From Sanguibacter hominis ATCC BAA-789 (GTDB lineage Bacteria; Actinomycetota; Actinomycetes; Actinomycetales; Cellulomonadaceae), in assembly GCF_012396185.1 (NCBI RefSeq), contig NZ_JAAXOW010000002.1, positions 372,001 through 436,000 on the forward strand: a DNA stretch of 64,000 bases, in the 5' to 3' direction. Of this stretch, positions 1 through 7,673 are shown in pieces. A program made the translations under genes and the position numbers. The number at the start of each line of letters is the position of its first letter. Position 1 is the stretch's first letter. The notes beneath the pieces were generated by a model. That model had not been told where the DNA came from, did not search any database, and was given only the letters and a program-made list of their open reading frames with translations.

Positions 1-1040
1 GTCCGGTACTCGGGGTGCAACGGCAGGGCGACCCGGTACTTCTGGATGAGCGCCCAGATCGGAGACCGCTGTGCCGCGTCGATCCAGTCGTCCGGGATGC
101 CGTCGCGGCGTGCCGCGGCGACGACCGCAGGGTCGTCCGGGTCGAGGAACACGCTGCGCTGGGCCTCGAGCAGGTCGGCCTCGTCCTCGACCGCGGCGGC
201 GGCGAGGACGGCGTCGGCGTCGTACAGCACGAGTCCGATGTAGCGGAGCCGGCCTACGCACGTCTCGGAGCACACCGTCGGCAGCCCGACCTCGATGCGG
301 GGGTAGCACATCGTGCACTTCTCGGCCTTGCCGGTCTTGTGGTTGAAGTACACCTTCTTGTACGGGCAGCCGGAGACGCACATGCGCCAGCCCCGGCACT
401 GGTCCTGGTCGACGAGCACGATGCCGTCCTCCGCGCGCTTGTACATCGCGCCCGAGGGGCACGACGCGACGCAGGACGGGTTGAGGCAGTGCTCGCAGAT
501 CCGCGGCAGGTAGAACATGAACGTGTTCTCGAACTCGTCGCGGATCTTCTCGCTCATCGACCGCAGGATCGGGTCCTCCTGCAGCGTCTCCTGAGAACCA
601 CCGAGGTTGTCGTCCCAGTTCGCCGACCACGAGATCTTCATGTCGTCGCCGGTGAGCAGGGACTTCGGCCGTGCGACGGGCGTGTGCTCGCCTGCCGGGG
701 CGTTGAGCAGCATGTCGTAGTCGTACGTCCACGGCTCGTAGTAGTCGTGGATCTCGGGGAGCTTCGGGTTCGAGAAGATCCGGGCGAGCTTGGCGAAGCG
801 TCCACCGGAGCGCAGCTGCAGGCGCCCACGCTTGGTCCGTACCCAGCCGCCGCCCCACCGTTCCTGGTCCTCGTAGGACCGCGGGTAGCCGACGCCCGGA
901 CGCGTCTCGACGTTGTTGAACCAGACGTACTCCACGCCGGTGCGGTTCGTCCACGCCTGCTTGCACGTGACCGAGCACGTGTGGCAGCCGATGCACTTGT
1001 CGAGGTTCATGACCATCGACATCTGCGCCATGACACGCAT
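1..1040 (-). CDS. narH: Respiratory nitrate reductase beta subunit, 3' end cut by window edge
   Basis: Electron-transfer subunit of membrane-bound nitrate reductase, carrying electrons from NarI to the molybdenum subunit NarG at the cytoplasmic face. About 346 residues are visible, against roughly 500 in the family. The N-terminus starts MRVMAQMSMVMNLDKCIGCH, followed by ferredoxin-type cysteine groups: CIGCHTCSVTC near residues 16-26, CEHCLNPSCVASC, and CRGWRMCVSGC. The tryptophan in the last group is typical of the NarH cluster that binds [3Fe-4S]. The ATG shares one base with the narG stop codon (TGATG), so the genes are translationally coupled. narJ and narI would be expected just beyond the window edge. 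Identification is firm; only the C-terminus is missing. Confidence 0.96.
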   Translation of the reverse strand, partial: MRVMAQMSMVMNLDKCIGCHTCSVTCKQAWTNRTGVEYVWFNNVETRPGVGYPRSYEDQERWGGGWVRTKRGRLQLRSGGRFAKLARIFSNPKLPEIHDYYEPWTYDYDMLLNAPAGEHTPVARPKSLLTGDDMKISWSANWDDNLGGSQETLQEDPILRSMSEKIRDEFENTFMFYLPRICEHCLNPSCVASCPSGAMYKRAEDGIVLVDQDQCRGWRMCVSGCPYKKVYFNHKTGKAEKCTMCYPRIEVGLPTVCSETCVGRLRYIGLVLYDADAVLAAAAVEDEADLLEAQRSVFLDPDDPAVVAAARRDGIPDDWIDAAQRSPIWALIQKYRVALPLHPEYR

Positions 1041-4000
1041 CAGTACTCCACCTCCTGGCTGCGGCGGCGGATGACCGTCACCTCGTCGCGCTGGTTACCG
1101 GTCGGCCCGATGTAGTTGAACGCGTAGGAGAGCTGGGCGTACCCCCCGATGAGGTGGCTCGGCTTGAGCAGCACCCGGGTCAGCGAGTTGTGGATGCCGC
1201 CGCGCTGCCCCGAGGTCTCGGTGCGAGGGACGTCCACCGTGCGGTCCTTCGCGTGGTACATGTACACGGTGCCCTCGGGCATGCGGCGCGACACGATCGC
1301 CCGCGCGACGACGACGCCGTTGCGGTTGTACGACTCGATCCAGTCGTTGTCCCGTACCCCGACCTTCTCGGCGTCCTGCGGGCTCATCCAGATCGTGGGC
1401 CCGCCGCGGGACAGGGAGAGCATGAACAGGTTGTCCTGGTACTCCGAGTGGATCGACCACTTGGAGTGGGGCGTGAGGTACCGCACCGCGACCTCGGCAT
1501 AGCCCTCGGAACCCCGGGCCCCGGTCGGGCTCGTGTCGCCGGGTCTCGAGTCGCCGAACAGCCGGTGCATGTCGAGCGGCGGGCGGTACACGGGAAGCTG
1601 CTCGCCGAGCTCGGTCATCCAGTCGTGGTCGAGGAAGAAGTGCATGCGGCCGGTGAGCGTGTGCCACGGCTTGAGATGCTCGACGTTGATCGCGAACGCG
1701 GTGTAGCGCCGTCCGCCGTGCTCGGACCCGGACCACTCGGGTGAGGTGATGACGGGTTCGGGCCGCGACTGGACGTCGCTGAAGGTGATGCGGCGACCTT
1801 CGTGGTCGCGGGCTAGCCCCGCGAGCTCGACCCCGGTGCGCTTCTCGAGGTCCTCGAAGCCCTGCACGGCGAGGCGCCCGTTCGTCGTCCCGGAGAGGGT
1901 GAGGATCATCTCGCAGACCTGCCGGTCGGTCGCGAGGCGCGGAAGGCCGGCCGTCGGCCCCTCGGGCACGACTCCGTTGACGTCGGCGAGGTGCGCGACC
2001 TCGCGTGTCGGGTCGAACTTCACGCCCTTCGTGACCATGCCCAGCTTTGCCGTGAGCGGGCCGAGCGCGGCCATGCGGGCTGCGAAAGCGGGGTAGTCGC
2101 GCTCGACGACGACGAGCTTGGACATCGTGACGCCCGGGATGAGGTCGCCCTGCGGGAGGACCTCGCCGTGCGGTGTCGCCATCGCGTCGGGCGTGTCGTG
2201 CGCGAGAGGGACTGCGACGACGTCCTTGCGGACTCCGAGGTGCTCGACCGAGTACTCGGAGACCTTCGTGGCGAGCGTGTGGAAGATGTCGAAGTCGGTG
2301 CGCGTCTGCCACGGCGGAGCGATCGCGGGGTTGAACGAGTGCACGAACGGGTGCATGTCAGTCGAGGACAGGTCGTACTTCTCGTACCAGGTCGCGGCAG
2401 GGAGCACGACGTCCGAGAACAGCGTCGTCGACGTCATCCGGAAGTCGGCGGTGACGAGCAGGTCGAGCTTGCCCTCGGGCGCCTCCTCACGCCACGTGAT
2501 GTCGCGCGGGCGCCGGTCCGGGCCGGCCTCGGGTGCGCGCACCGCGGAGTCGGTGCCGAGCAGGTGCTTGAGGAAGTACTCGTTGCCCTTGCCGGACGAG
2601 CCGAGGATGTTCGCCCGCCAGACCGTCAGGACGCGCGGGAAGTTCTCGGGCGCGTCCGGGTCGGCGCACGCATAGTCGAGCTCGCCTGACGCGAGCTGGT
2701 CGACGACGTGCTGGACGGGGTCCTTGCCCGCTGCCTCGGCCTCGTCGACGAGGTCGAGCGGGTTGCGGTTGAACGTCGGGTAGCTCGGCATCCAGCCGCG
2801 CCGCACGGACTCGACGAGGCAGTCCGCCGTCGTGCGTCCGGCGAACCTGCCGGTGCCGAGCGGGCTCGCGAGCGCGTCGGCGGGAAGGCCGTCGTACCGC
2901 CACTGGTCGGTCGCGAGGTACCAGAACGCGGTACCGATCATCAGCCGTGGCGGGCGGACCCAGTCGAGCCCGTTCGCGTACTGGCCGAACCCGGTGATCG
3001 GGCGGACCTTCTCCTGGCCGACGTAGTGGGCCCAGCCGCCGCCGTTGACGCCCTGGCAGCCGGTCATCGTGACGAGCGCGAGGAACGTGCGGTAGATCGT
3101 GTCCGAGTGGAACCAGTGGTTGGTGCCGGCGCCCATGAGGATCATGGACCGGCCGCCCGACTCGAGGGCGTTCTGCGCGAACTCGCGGCCGATCCGTGCG
3201 GCCTTCTCGGCGGGGACCGAGGTGATCTCCTCCTGCCACGCCGGGGTACCCGGCGTGCTCGCGTCGTCGTATCCCGTGGGCCACGTACCCGGCAGGCCGT
3301 CGCGGGCGACCCCGTACTGCGCAAGGAGGAGGTCGTAGACGGTCGTCACGAGGTGCTCGCCGACGCGGTGCACCGGGACTCCGCGCCGCACGGCGCCGGC
3401 GCCACCCTGGTGCTCGGCTCCCTCCTCAGGGGCGACGTCGAAGCGTGGGAGGTCGACCTCGACCGTCTCGCCCGACACGCTCGACGGCGCGGCGCCCGCG
3501 CGTCCGGGCAGGTCGGCGATCGACAGTGCCGGGACGACGTCGCCCAGGTCGAGGTTCCACCGGCCCGCGTCTCCGGGTGCGTAGCGGTGCCCGAGCGAGC
3601 CGTTCGGGACGACGACGGTGCCGTCCGAGTCGAGCAGTACCGTCTTGAACGCGGCGTTCTCGACCGCCGGGTCGGCGTCGGGCAGACGGTCCGCCGTGAG
3701 GAAGCGCCCGGGGACGTAGGCGCCGTCGCGACCTTCCAGGGTGACGAGGTACGGCGCGTCGGTGAACCGCGACATGTAGTCGCGGAACTCGGGGGTGCGG
3801 TTGCGCACGTGGAACTCGGTGAGGATGACGTGGCCCATCGCCTGCGCGAGGGCGCCGTCCGTCCCGGGGTGCGGGGCGAGCCACTCGTCCGCGAACTTGG
3901 TGTTGTCGGCATAGTCCGGCGAGACCGTGATGACCTTCTGCCCGCGGTACCGGGCCTCGGTCATGAAGTGGGCGTCCGGGGTGCGCGTGACGGGGACGTT

Positions 4001-4828
4001 GGAGCCCCACATCATGAGGTAGCCGGCGTTCCACCAGTCGGCCGACTCGGGCACGTCGGTCTGGTCCCCGAACACCTGGGGCGAGGCGACCGGTAGGTCG
4101 GCGTACCAGTCGTAGAACGACTGCATCGAACCGCCGAGCATCGTGATGAAGCGGGAGCCCGCGCCGTGGGAGACCATCGACATCGCGGGGATGGGGGAGA
4201 AGCCCGCGATGCGGTCGGGGCCGTACGCCTTGATCGTGTGCACGTGCGCGGCGGCGACGATCTCAGCGGTCTCGTCCCACGACGCGCGGACGAGGCCGCC
4301 CTTCCCGCGCGCCTTCTTGTAGGCCCGCGCGACGTCACGGTCGGTGGTGACGGCCTCCCACGCCAGCACCGGGTCTCCGGTGCGCGCCTTGGCGGCGCGG
4401 TACGCCTCGAGGAGGACGCCGCGCACGTACGGGTAGCGGACCCGCGTCGGTGAGTACGTGTACCAGCTGAACGCGGCTCCGCGCGGGCAGCCGCGAGGCT
4501 CGTACTCGGGGGAGCCTGCGCCGACGGTCGGGTAGTCGGTCTGCTGGGTCTCCCACGTGATGATGCCGTCCTTGACGTACACCTTCCACGAGCACGACCC
4601 GGTGCAGTTGACTCCGTGCGTGGACCGCACGACCTTGTCGTGGGACCAGCGGTCCCGGTAGAACGCGTCGCCCTGGCGGCCACCCTCCAGGAAGATCGAG
4701 CGCAGGTCGGTCGAGACCGTGCCGCGCCGCAGGTGCCTGCCCATGCGGACCAGCGCGTCGACGGCGGCGTTGTCGACCCCGGCGGCGCTCGGTGCGCCTG
4801 ACGTGCTCTCGGACGTGTGCGTGCTCAT
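1040..4828 (-). CDS. narG: Respiratory nitrate reductase alpha (molybdopterin) subunit
   Basis: Catalytic subunit reducing nitrate to nitrite with a bis-MGD molybdenum cofactor. The 1262 residues match the family length. The N-terminal [4Fe-4S] site has the NarG-specific His-Cys pattern: H71, C75, C79 and C114. The Asp in FYDWY near residue 240 lies where E. coli NarG has its Mo-ligating Asp222. The next stretch, QTDVPESADWW then WGSNVPVTRTPDAHF, is diagnostic of respiratory NarG rather than Nap or formate dehydrogenase. No twin-arginine leader is apparent, so the enzyme should face the cytoplasm. It lies 24 bp after narK, with a purine-rich GAGAGAG before the ATG, and is coupled to narH by a one-base overlap. 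Confidence 0.98.
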   Translation of the reverse strand: MSTHTSESTSGAPSAAGVDNAAVDALVRMGRHLRRGTVSTDLRSIFLEGGRQGDAFYRDRWSHDKVVRSTHGVNCTGSCSWKVYVKDGIITWETQQTDYPTVGAGSPEYEPRGCPRGAAFSWYTYSPTRVRYPYVRGVLLEAYRAAKARTGDPVLAWEAVTTDRDVARAYKKARGKGGLVRASWDETAEIVAAAHVHTIKAYGPDRIAGFSPIPAMSMVSHGAGSRFITMLGGSMQSFYDWYADLPVASPQVFGDQTDVPESADWWNAGYLMMWGSNVPVTRTPDAHFMTEARYRGQKVITVSPDYADNTKFADEWLAPHPGTDGALAQAMGHVILTEFHVRNRTPEFRDYMSRFTDAPYLVTLEGRDGAYVPGRFLTADRLPDADPAVENAAFKTVLLDSDGTVVVPNGSLGHRYAPGDAGRWNLDLGDVVPALSIADLPGRAGAAPSSVSGETVEVDLPRFDVAPEEGAEHQGGAGAVRRGVPVHRVGEHLVTTVYDLLLAQYGVARDGLPGTWPTGYDDASTPGTPAWQEEITSVPAEKAARIGREFAQNALESGGRSMILMGAGTNHWFHSDTIYRTFLALVTMTGCQGVNGGGWAHYVGQEKVRPITGFGQYANGLDWVRPPRLMIGTAFWYLATDQWRYDGLPADALASPLGTGRFAGRTTADCLVESVRRGWMPSYPTFNRNPLDLVDEAEAAGKDPVQHVVDQLASGELDYACADPDAPENFPRVLTVWRANILGSSGKGNEYFLKHLLGTDSAVRAPEAGPDRRPRDITWREEAPEGKLDLLVTADFRMTSTTLFSDVVLPAATWYEKYDLSSTDMHPFVHSFNPAIAPPWQTRTDFDIFHTLATKVSEYSVEHLGVRKDVVAVPLAHDTPDAMATPHGEVLPQGDLIPGVTMSKLVVVERDYPAFAARMAALGPLTAKLGMVTKGVKFDPTREVAHLADVNGVVPEGPTAGLPRLATDRQVCEMILTLSGTTNGRLAVQGFEDLEKRTGVELAGLARDHEGRRITFSDVQSRPEPVITSPEWSGSEHGGRRYTAFAINVEHLKPWHTLTGRMHFFLDHDWMTELGEQLPVYRPPLDMHRLFGDSRPGDTSPTGARGSEGYAEVAVRYLTPHSKWSIHSEYQDNLFMLSLSRGGPTIWMSPQDAEKVGVRDNDWIESYNRNGVVVARAIVSRRMPEGTVYMYHAKDRTVDVPRTETSGQRGGIHNSLTRVLLKPSHLIGGYAQLSYAFNYIGPTGNQRDEVTVIRRRSQEVEY

Positions 4829-4852
4829 GTGCTCTCTCGTCTCCGTCGCTCG

Positions 4853-6160
4853 TCAGCTGGGGCGCGGCGCGCCCGGTCGCGCGTAGAAGTGCCAGGTCAG
4901 GTAGGTGCACAGGGCGAAGAAGACGGTGCACCCGATGAAGAACGTGCGCGGCGCGACAGCGCTGAGACCCATGCCGACGACGAACGGGCCGAACGCGGCG
5001 ATCGACGCCGTCCAGCCGATCACGCCGCCGGCCTGCCGGGGCGGGAAGATCATGGGCATCTGCTTGAAGGTGCCGGCGTTGCCGATGCCCGCGAACGTGA
5101 ACATCACGAGCATCCCGCCGAGGAACCACCAGAACTGTCCGACCGACGTCGGGTCGAGGAAGAACACGCAGAACGCGGTGCTGAGCGTCATGCCGATGCC
5201 GGCGACGAGCGTCCAGACGGCGCCGCCGAACTTGTCGCACAACGGGCCGAACGCCGCGCGCGACGCCGACCCGAGGAGCGGCCCGAGGAACGCGAACTTG
5301 AGCGGGTCGGGCGCGTCCGCGAAGCCCCCCCACTCCGCGCGGATGAGCAGCCCCAGCTGGCCCGCGAACCCGGAGAACGCACCGAACGTCATCAGGTAGA
5401 TCAGGGTCATGATCCATGTGTGCGGCTCACGGAAGATGTCGAGCTGCTGGCGGAAGTTCGCGGTGATGGGCACACGGCGCAGGTACACGGCGGCCAGGAT
5501 CATGCCGAGGATGCACCAGGGGATGAGGACGATCGCGGCGTTGTGCAGCCACACCTCGCCGTCGGCCGTCGACTGCGGGGTGAGTGCTGCCGTGCCGAGG
5601 AGCCCGAAGCCGACGACCCAGGGGGTGAGGAGCTGGATCAGGCTCACGCCGAAGTTGCCGATGCCCGCCTGGAGCCCGAGGGCGGTGCCGGACATCCTCT
5701 TGGGGAAGAAGTAGCTGGTCGACGGCATGAACCCCGAGAACGCACCGCCGCCGATGCCGCACATGATCGCGAGGATGACGAGGACGGAATAGGAGGTCTG
5801 CGGGTCGCGGATGGCGAACGTCCAGCCGATCATCGGGAGCAGCAGGAGGGTCGCCGAGCCGCCGACGAGCGTGCGGGTGCCGACGATCGGCGGCAGGAAC
5901 ATGTAGATCATGCGCATGAACCCGCCAGCGAGGCCGGGGATCGCGACGAGCCAGTACAGCTGACCGTCGCTCAGGTCGTACCCGATCGAGTTCAGCCGGG
6001 GTGCGACCGCGCTCACGAGGAACCACACCGCGAAGGCGAGGGTCAGGTTGTAGGTGGTGATCCAGAGTGTTCGCCAGGCGAACCTGCTGTCCCACCGTTC
6101 CGGGTCCTCAGGGTCCCAGTCGGACAGGTCCACAGGCGTCTTTGACGTGGTCCTTGACAT
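4853..6160 (-). CDS. narK: Nitrate/nitrite transporter, major facilitator superfamily
   Basis: Twelve-helix MFS carrier importing nitrate and/or exporting nitrite for the cytoplasm-facing reductase. The 435-residue protein has the two nitrate-signature segments: GNFGVSLIQLLTPW in the middle and GIGNAGTFKQMP near the C-terminal third. An arginine in the early GGFMRMIY segment fits the substrate-binding arginine of NarK proteins. The N-terminus has a long cytoplasmic stretch rich in Asp, Glu and Pro. The ATG is preceded by a good GGAGGC ribosome site. It is the first gene of the narK-narG-narH run. Whether it acts as a nitrate/proton symporter (NarK1-like) or an antiporter (NarK2-like) cannot be settled by eye. 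Confidence 0.95.
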   Translation of the reverse strand: MSRTTSKTPVDLSDWDPEDPERWDSRFAWRTLWITTYNLTLAFAVWFLVSAVAPRLNSIGYDLSDGQLYWLVAIPGLAGGFMRMIYMFLPPIVGTRTLVGGSATLLLLPMIGWTFAIRDPQTSYSVLVILAIMCGIGGGAFSGFMPSTSYFFPKRMSGTALGLQAGIGNFGVSLIQLLTPWVVGFGLLGTAALTPQSTADGEVWLHNAAIVLIPWCILGMILAAVYLRRVPITANFRQQLDIFREPHTWIMTLIYLMTFGAFSGFAGQLGLLIRAEWGGFADAPDPLKFAFLGPLLGSASRAAFGPLCDKFGGAVWTLVAGIGMTLSTAFCVFFLDPTSVGQFWWFLGGMLVMFTFAGIGNAGTFKQMPMIFPPRQAGGVIGWTASIAAFGPFVVGMGLSAVAPRTFFIGCTVFFALCTYLTWHFYARPGAPRPS

Positions 6161-6196
6161 CAGAGCCTCCAGCGGCGGCGGTCGTCAGTGCTGCTC

Positions 6197-6202
6197 ACGC
6201 TA
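6197..6202 (-). promoter_or_regulatory. Candidate -10 element for the nar operon
   Basis: On the minus strand this reads TAGCGT, the actinobacterial TANNNT form, about 36 bases before the narK ATG. That leaves room for a leader carrying the GGAGGC ribosome site. No convincing -35 box is present, which fits a promoter that depends on an upstream activator. A start of transcription near 6190 is an inference. Confidence 0.4.
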
Positions 6203-6238
6203 CTGATGCTCGCGCTGCTCGGCTAGCCGTGCACAGCC

Positions 6239-6273
6239 GCAAACGCCGTTTTTATTCGGCAAACTCCGTTTTT
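6239..6273. repeat. Two 15-bp direct repeats with AAAC-N3-GTTT dyads upstream of narK
   Basis: GCAAACGCCGTTTTT (6239-6253) and GCAAACTCCGTTTTT (6259-6273) match at 14 of 15 bases and start exactly 20 bp apart. Each contains the dyad AAAC-N3-GTTT. The 20-bp spacing places both sites on the same DNA face. They are centred about 56 and 76 bp before the transcription start suggested by the TAGCGT element, a usual activator position. They do not match the FNR consensus TTGAT-N4-ATCAA. Confidence 0.6.
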
Positions 6274-6350
6274 CTTGTCCGACTCCCCTGGAGAGGCTGC
6301 CGCGGGCACCTGCGAGACGGTGTCTCCGGCGGCCTCGCGAGCCGGGGTCG

Positions 6351-7127
6351 TCAGTGGAGCGGCGGGAGACCGACCGGTGTCGTGCTCGTGCCGACCTGGT
6401 CGTCGGCGTCGCGCCGGTTGAGACGGACGATGCAGTGCTCGGGACCGACGAACGGGGTGATCCGTTCGAGTGAGAGTGGACCGGCGACGCGTGCGAGGAC
6501 TCCGGCGGCGAGGCCCTCGTGGACGCGGCACACGACCTCGGGGCGCTGTCGTGCGAGGTCGTAGAACGGGCAGTGCCTCAGGTGGAGCTCGAGGTTCGGC
6601 ACGTCGACGTCGACCTCGAAGCCGATCTGGTCGAAGTGGTCCTCGAGCACGTCGAGCTGCTGGCGCTCGCACCGCTCGTCCGACGTGCCAGCCGGGGGAG
6701 TCAGGGCGGGGGCGCCCAGGAACGAGGAGTGCTGCTGCGCCGCCGCCTCGCCCAGCTCGCGGGCCTTGCCCGCATCCTCGAGCGTGCCTGAGCCGAAGCC
6801 GGCGAGGAGCATGCGGGTCAGCTCGGCGCGCGCGAGCGCGTCCTTCGTGTGTTGCTCGTGCGCCTCGGCGTTGATCGTCTCCCTGCCGGCGACAGCGCGG
6901 TACAGCATGCGCGGGCGACCGCGGGTGTGCCGCTCCTCCGGCTCGCACGTCACGAAGCCTGCGTCGATGAGGCGGCCGAGGTGCTCGCGCGCGGTGTTGG
7001 TGTGGAGGCCCGACACCTCGGCGAGCTCGGTGATCGTCATCCCGTCGCGCTGCTGGAGCGCGTCGAGCAGCGTCACCCGGCTCGCTGAGGCGAGGGCGCG
7101 GTAGGCGTTGACGCGACGGGCTGTCAT
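6351..7127 (-). CDS. Winged-helix regulator with SufR-like cysteine cluster, probable nar regulator
   Basis: A 258-residue transcription factor. Residues 5-60 form an ArsR/MarR-like winged helix (recognition segment ITELAEVSGLHTNTAREHL). A wing with RGRPRMLY follows near residues 69-76. The C-terminal half resembles SufR: C153, C186, C200 and C232 are candidate Fe-S ligands, with the CPF...C spacing of 13 and a following RVHEGL helix. Sensing of oxygen, nitric oxide or Fe-S status is inferred. The gene is 190 bp upstream of narK and co-oriented, with paired dyads between them. The start at 7127 is preferred over an ATG 27 bases further upstream because GATAAT sits six bases before it and no ribosome site is seen, implying a leaderless message. 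Confidence 0.75.
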   Translation of the reverse strand: MTARRVNAYRALASASRVTLLDALQQRDGMTITELAEVSGLHTNTAREHLGRLIDAGFVTCEPEERHTRGRPRMLYRAVAGRETINAEAHEQHTKDALARAELTRMLLAGFGSGTLEDAGKARELGEAAAQQHSSFLGAPALTPPAGTSDERCERQQLDVLEDHFDQIGFEVDVDVPNLELHLRHCPFYDLARQRPEVVCRVHEGLAAGVLARVAGPLSLERITPFVGPEHCIVRLNRRDADDQVGTSTTPVGLPPLH

Positions 7128-7133
7128 GTACTG

Positions 7134-7139
7134 ATTATC
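7134..7139 (-). promoter_or_regulatory. -10 element GATAAT of the regulator gene, leaderless configuration
   Basis: Minus-strand GATAAT lies six bases before the ATG at 7127, so transcription should begin at or next to the start codon. The adjoining CCGGA-GG-TCCGG dyad (7139-7150) could be an autoregulatory site. Confidence 0.45.
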
Positions 7140-7211
7140 CGGAGGTCCGGGCATCAGTTCTTGGGACCTCTGGCTCGACCCGGACGAAGGCCGAGGACGG
7201 CGGGAACGCCG

Positions 7212-7235
7212 AAGGCCGCCCCGTGGGGCGGCCTT
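7212..7235 (-). terminator. Terminator hairpin of tRNA cluster copy 1
   Basis: AAGGCCGCCCC and GGGGCGGCCTT are perfect inverted 11-mers separated by GT. The hairpin lies just after the tRNA-Val CCA end on the minus strand. It is GC-rich with almost no U tract, as usual in this group. Confidence 0.8.
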
Positions 7236-7242
7236 CGTGTGG

Positions 7243-7314
7243 TGGGCGATACTGGGATCGAACCAGTGACCTCTTCCGTGTCAGGGAAGCGCGCTACCGC
7301 TGCGCCAATCGCCC
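7243..7314 (-). tRNA. tRNA-Val(GAC), copy 1
   Basis: Minus-strand GGGCGATTGGCGCAG start, anticodon stem CTTCC/GGAAG around loop CTGACAC giving anticodon GAC, and T arm with GGTTCGATCC. The 7-bp acceptor GGGCGAT/ATCGCCC is followed by discriminator A and an encoded CCA (7240-7242). It decodes GUC, a preferred Val codon here. It is the last gene of the Gly-Cys-Val transcript. Confidence 0.97.
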
Positions 7315-7327
7315 GTGCTGTGCTGCG

Positions 7328-7398
7328 AGGTGGAGACGGGATTCGAACCCGTGTGTACGGCTTTGCAGGCCGCTGCCTCGCCTCTCGGCCACTCCACC
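7328..7398 (-). tRNA. tRNA-Cys(GCA), copy 1
   Basis: Minus-strand acceptor GGTGGAG/CTCCACC with discriminator U. Anticodon loop CTGCAAA gives GCA, and the T loop is TTCGAAT. It is the middle gene of the three-tRNA transcript. Confidence 0.97.
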
Positions 7399-7438
7399 GT
7401 TCGAGTCGGGCGACCGGTGGACCGGTGCCGCGTCTCCG

Positions 7439-7510
7439 AGCGGACGACGGGATTCGAACCCGCGACCCTCACCTTGGCAAGGTGATGCTCTACCACTGAG
7501 CCACGTCCGC
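7439..7510 (-). tRNA. tRNA-Gly(GCC), copy 1
   Basis: Minus-strand acceptor GCGGACG/CGTCCGC. Anticodon loop TTGCCAA gives GCC (GGC codon), and the T loop is TTCGAAT. It is the first gene of the cluster, 44 bases downstream of a TAGTGT -10 element. Confidence 0.97.
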
Positions 7511-7554
7511 AACGCGATCTCGTCCGGCAGGCCGGAGGTGATCGGTGCGTGTAC

Positions 7555-7584
7555 ACACTAGACGACGATCCGACGATTGCCCAA
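7555..7584 (-). promoter_or_regulatory. Promoter of tRNA cluster copy 1
   Basis: On the minus strand TTGGGC (7579-7584), an 18-base spacer and TAGTGT (7555-7560) precede tRNA-Gly. The second copy has the same architecture (TTGGAC, 19 bases, TAGTGT) although the surrounding DNA differs, which supports function. Confidence 0.55.
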
Positions 7585-7603
7585 ACCGGCGACCTGCCCA
7601 CCC

Positions 7604-7631
7604 TTGTGTGCCCCTGGGGTCGGCGTAGTCT
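7604..7631 (+). promoter_or_regulatory. Candidate promoter of the butanediol dehydrogenase gene
   Basis: TTGTGT (7604-7609), a 16-base spacer and TAGTCT (7626-7631) lie about 42 bases before the ATG at 7674, leaving a short leader with a GGAGG site. It is divergent from the promoter of tRNA copy 1. Confidence 0.4.
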
Positions 7632-7673
7632 TCAAAGAAGGCGTGTCTCACGTTCGTGTGGAGGCGATCAACG

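Larger units (their letters stand above)
7206..7511. repeat. 306-bp exact direct repeat, copy 1, with three tRNA genes and terminator
   Basis: This segment recurs base for base at 8754-9059, offset 1548 bp. It contains tRNA-Val(GAC), tRNA-Cys(GCA), tRNA-Gly(GCC), the spacers between them and the downstream hairpin. Identity stops at the last bases of the repeat, and the flanks are unrelated. Spacer identity points to recent duplication or continuing gene conversion. Confidence 0.97.

Noticed and set aside
15-1115. 366-codon plus-strand open frame
   Set aside because: Exact antisense of narH, whose cysteine motifs are unambiguous.
7161-7561. Short open frames on both strands over the tRNA clusters
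   Set aside because: They translate tRNA genes and recur in the second copy. No independent coding evidence.
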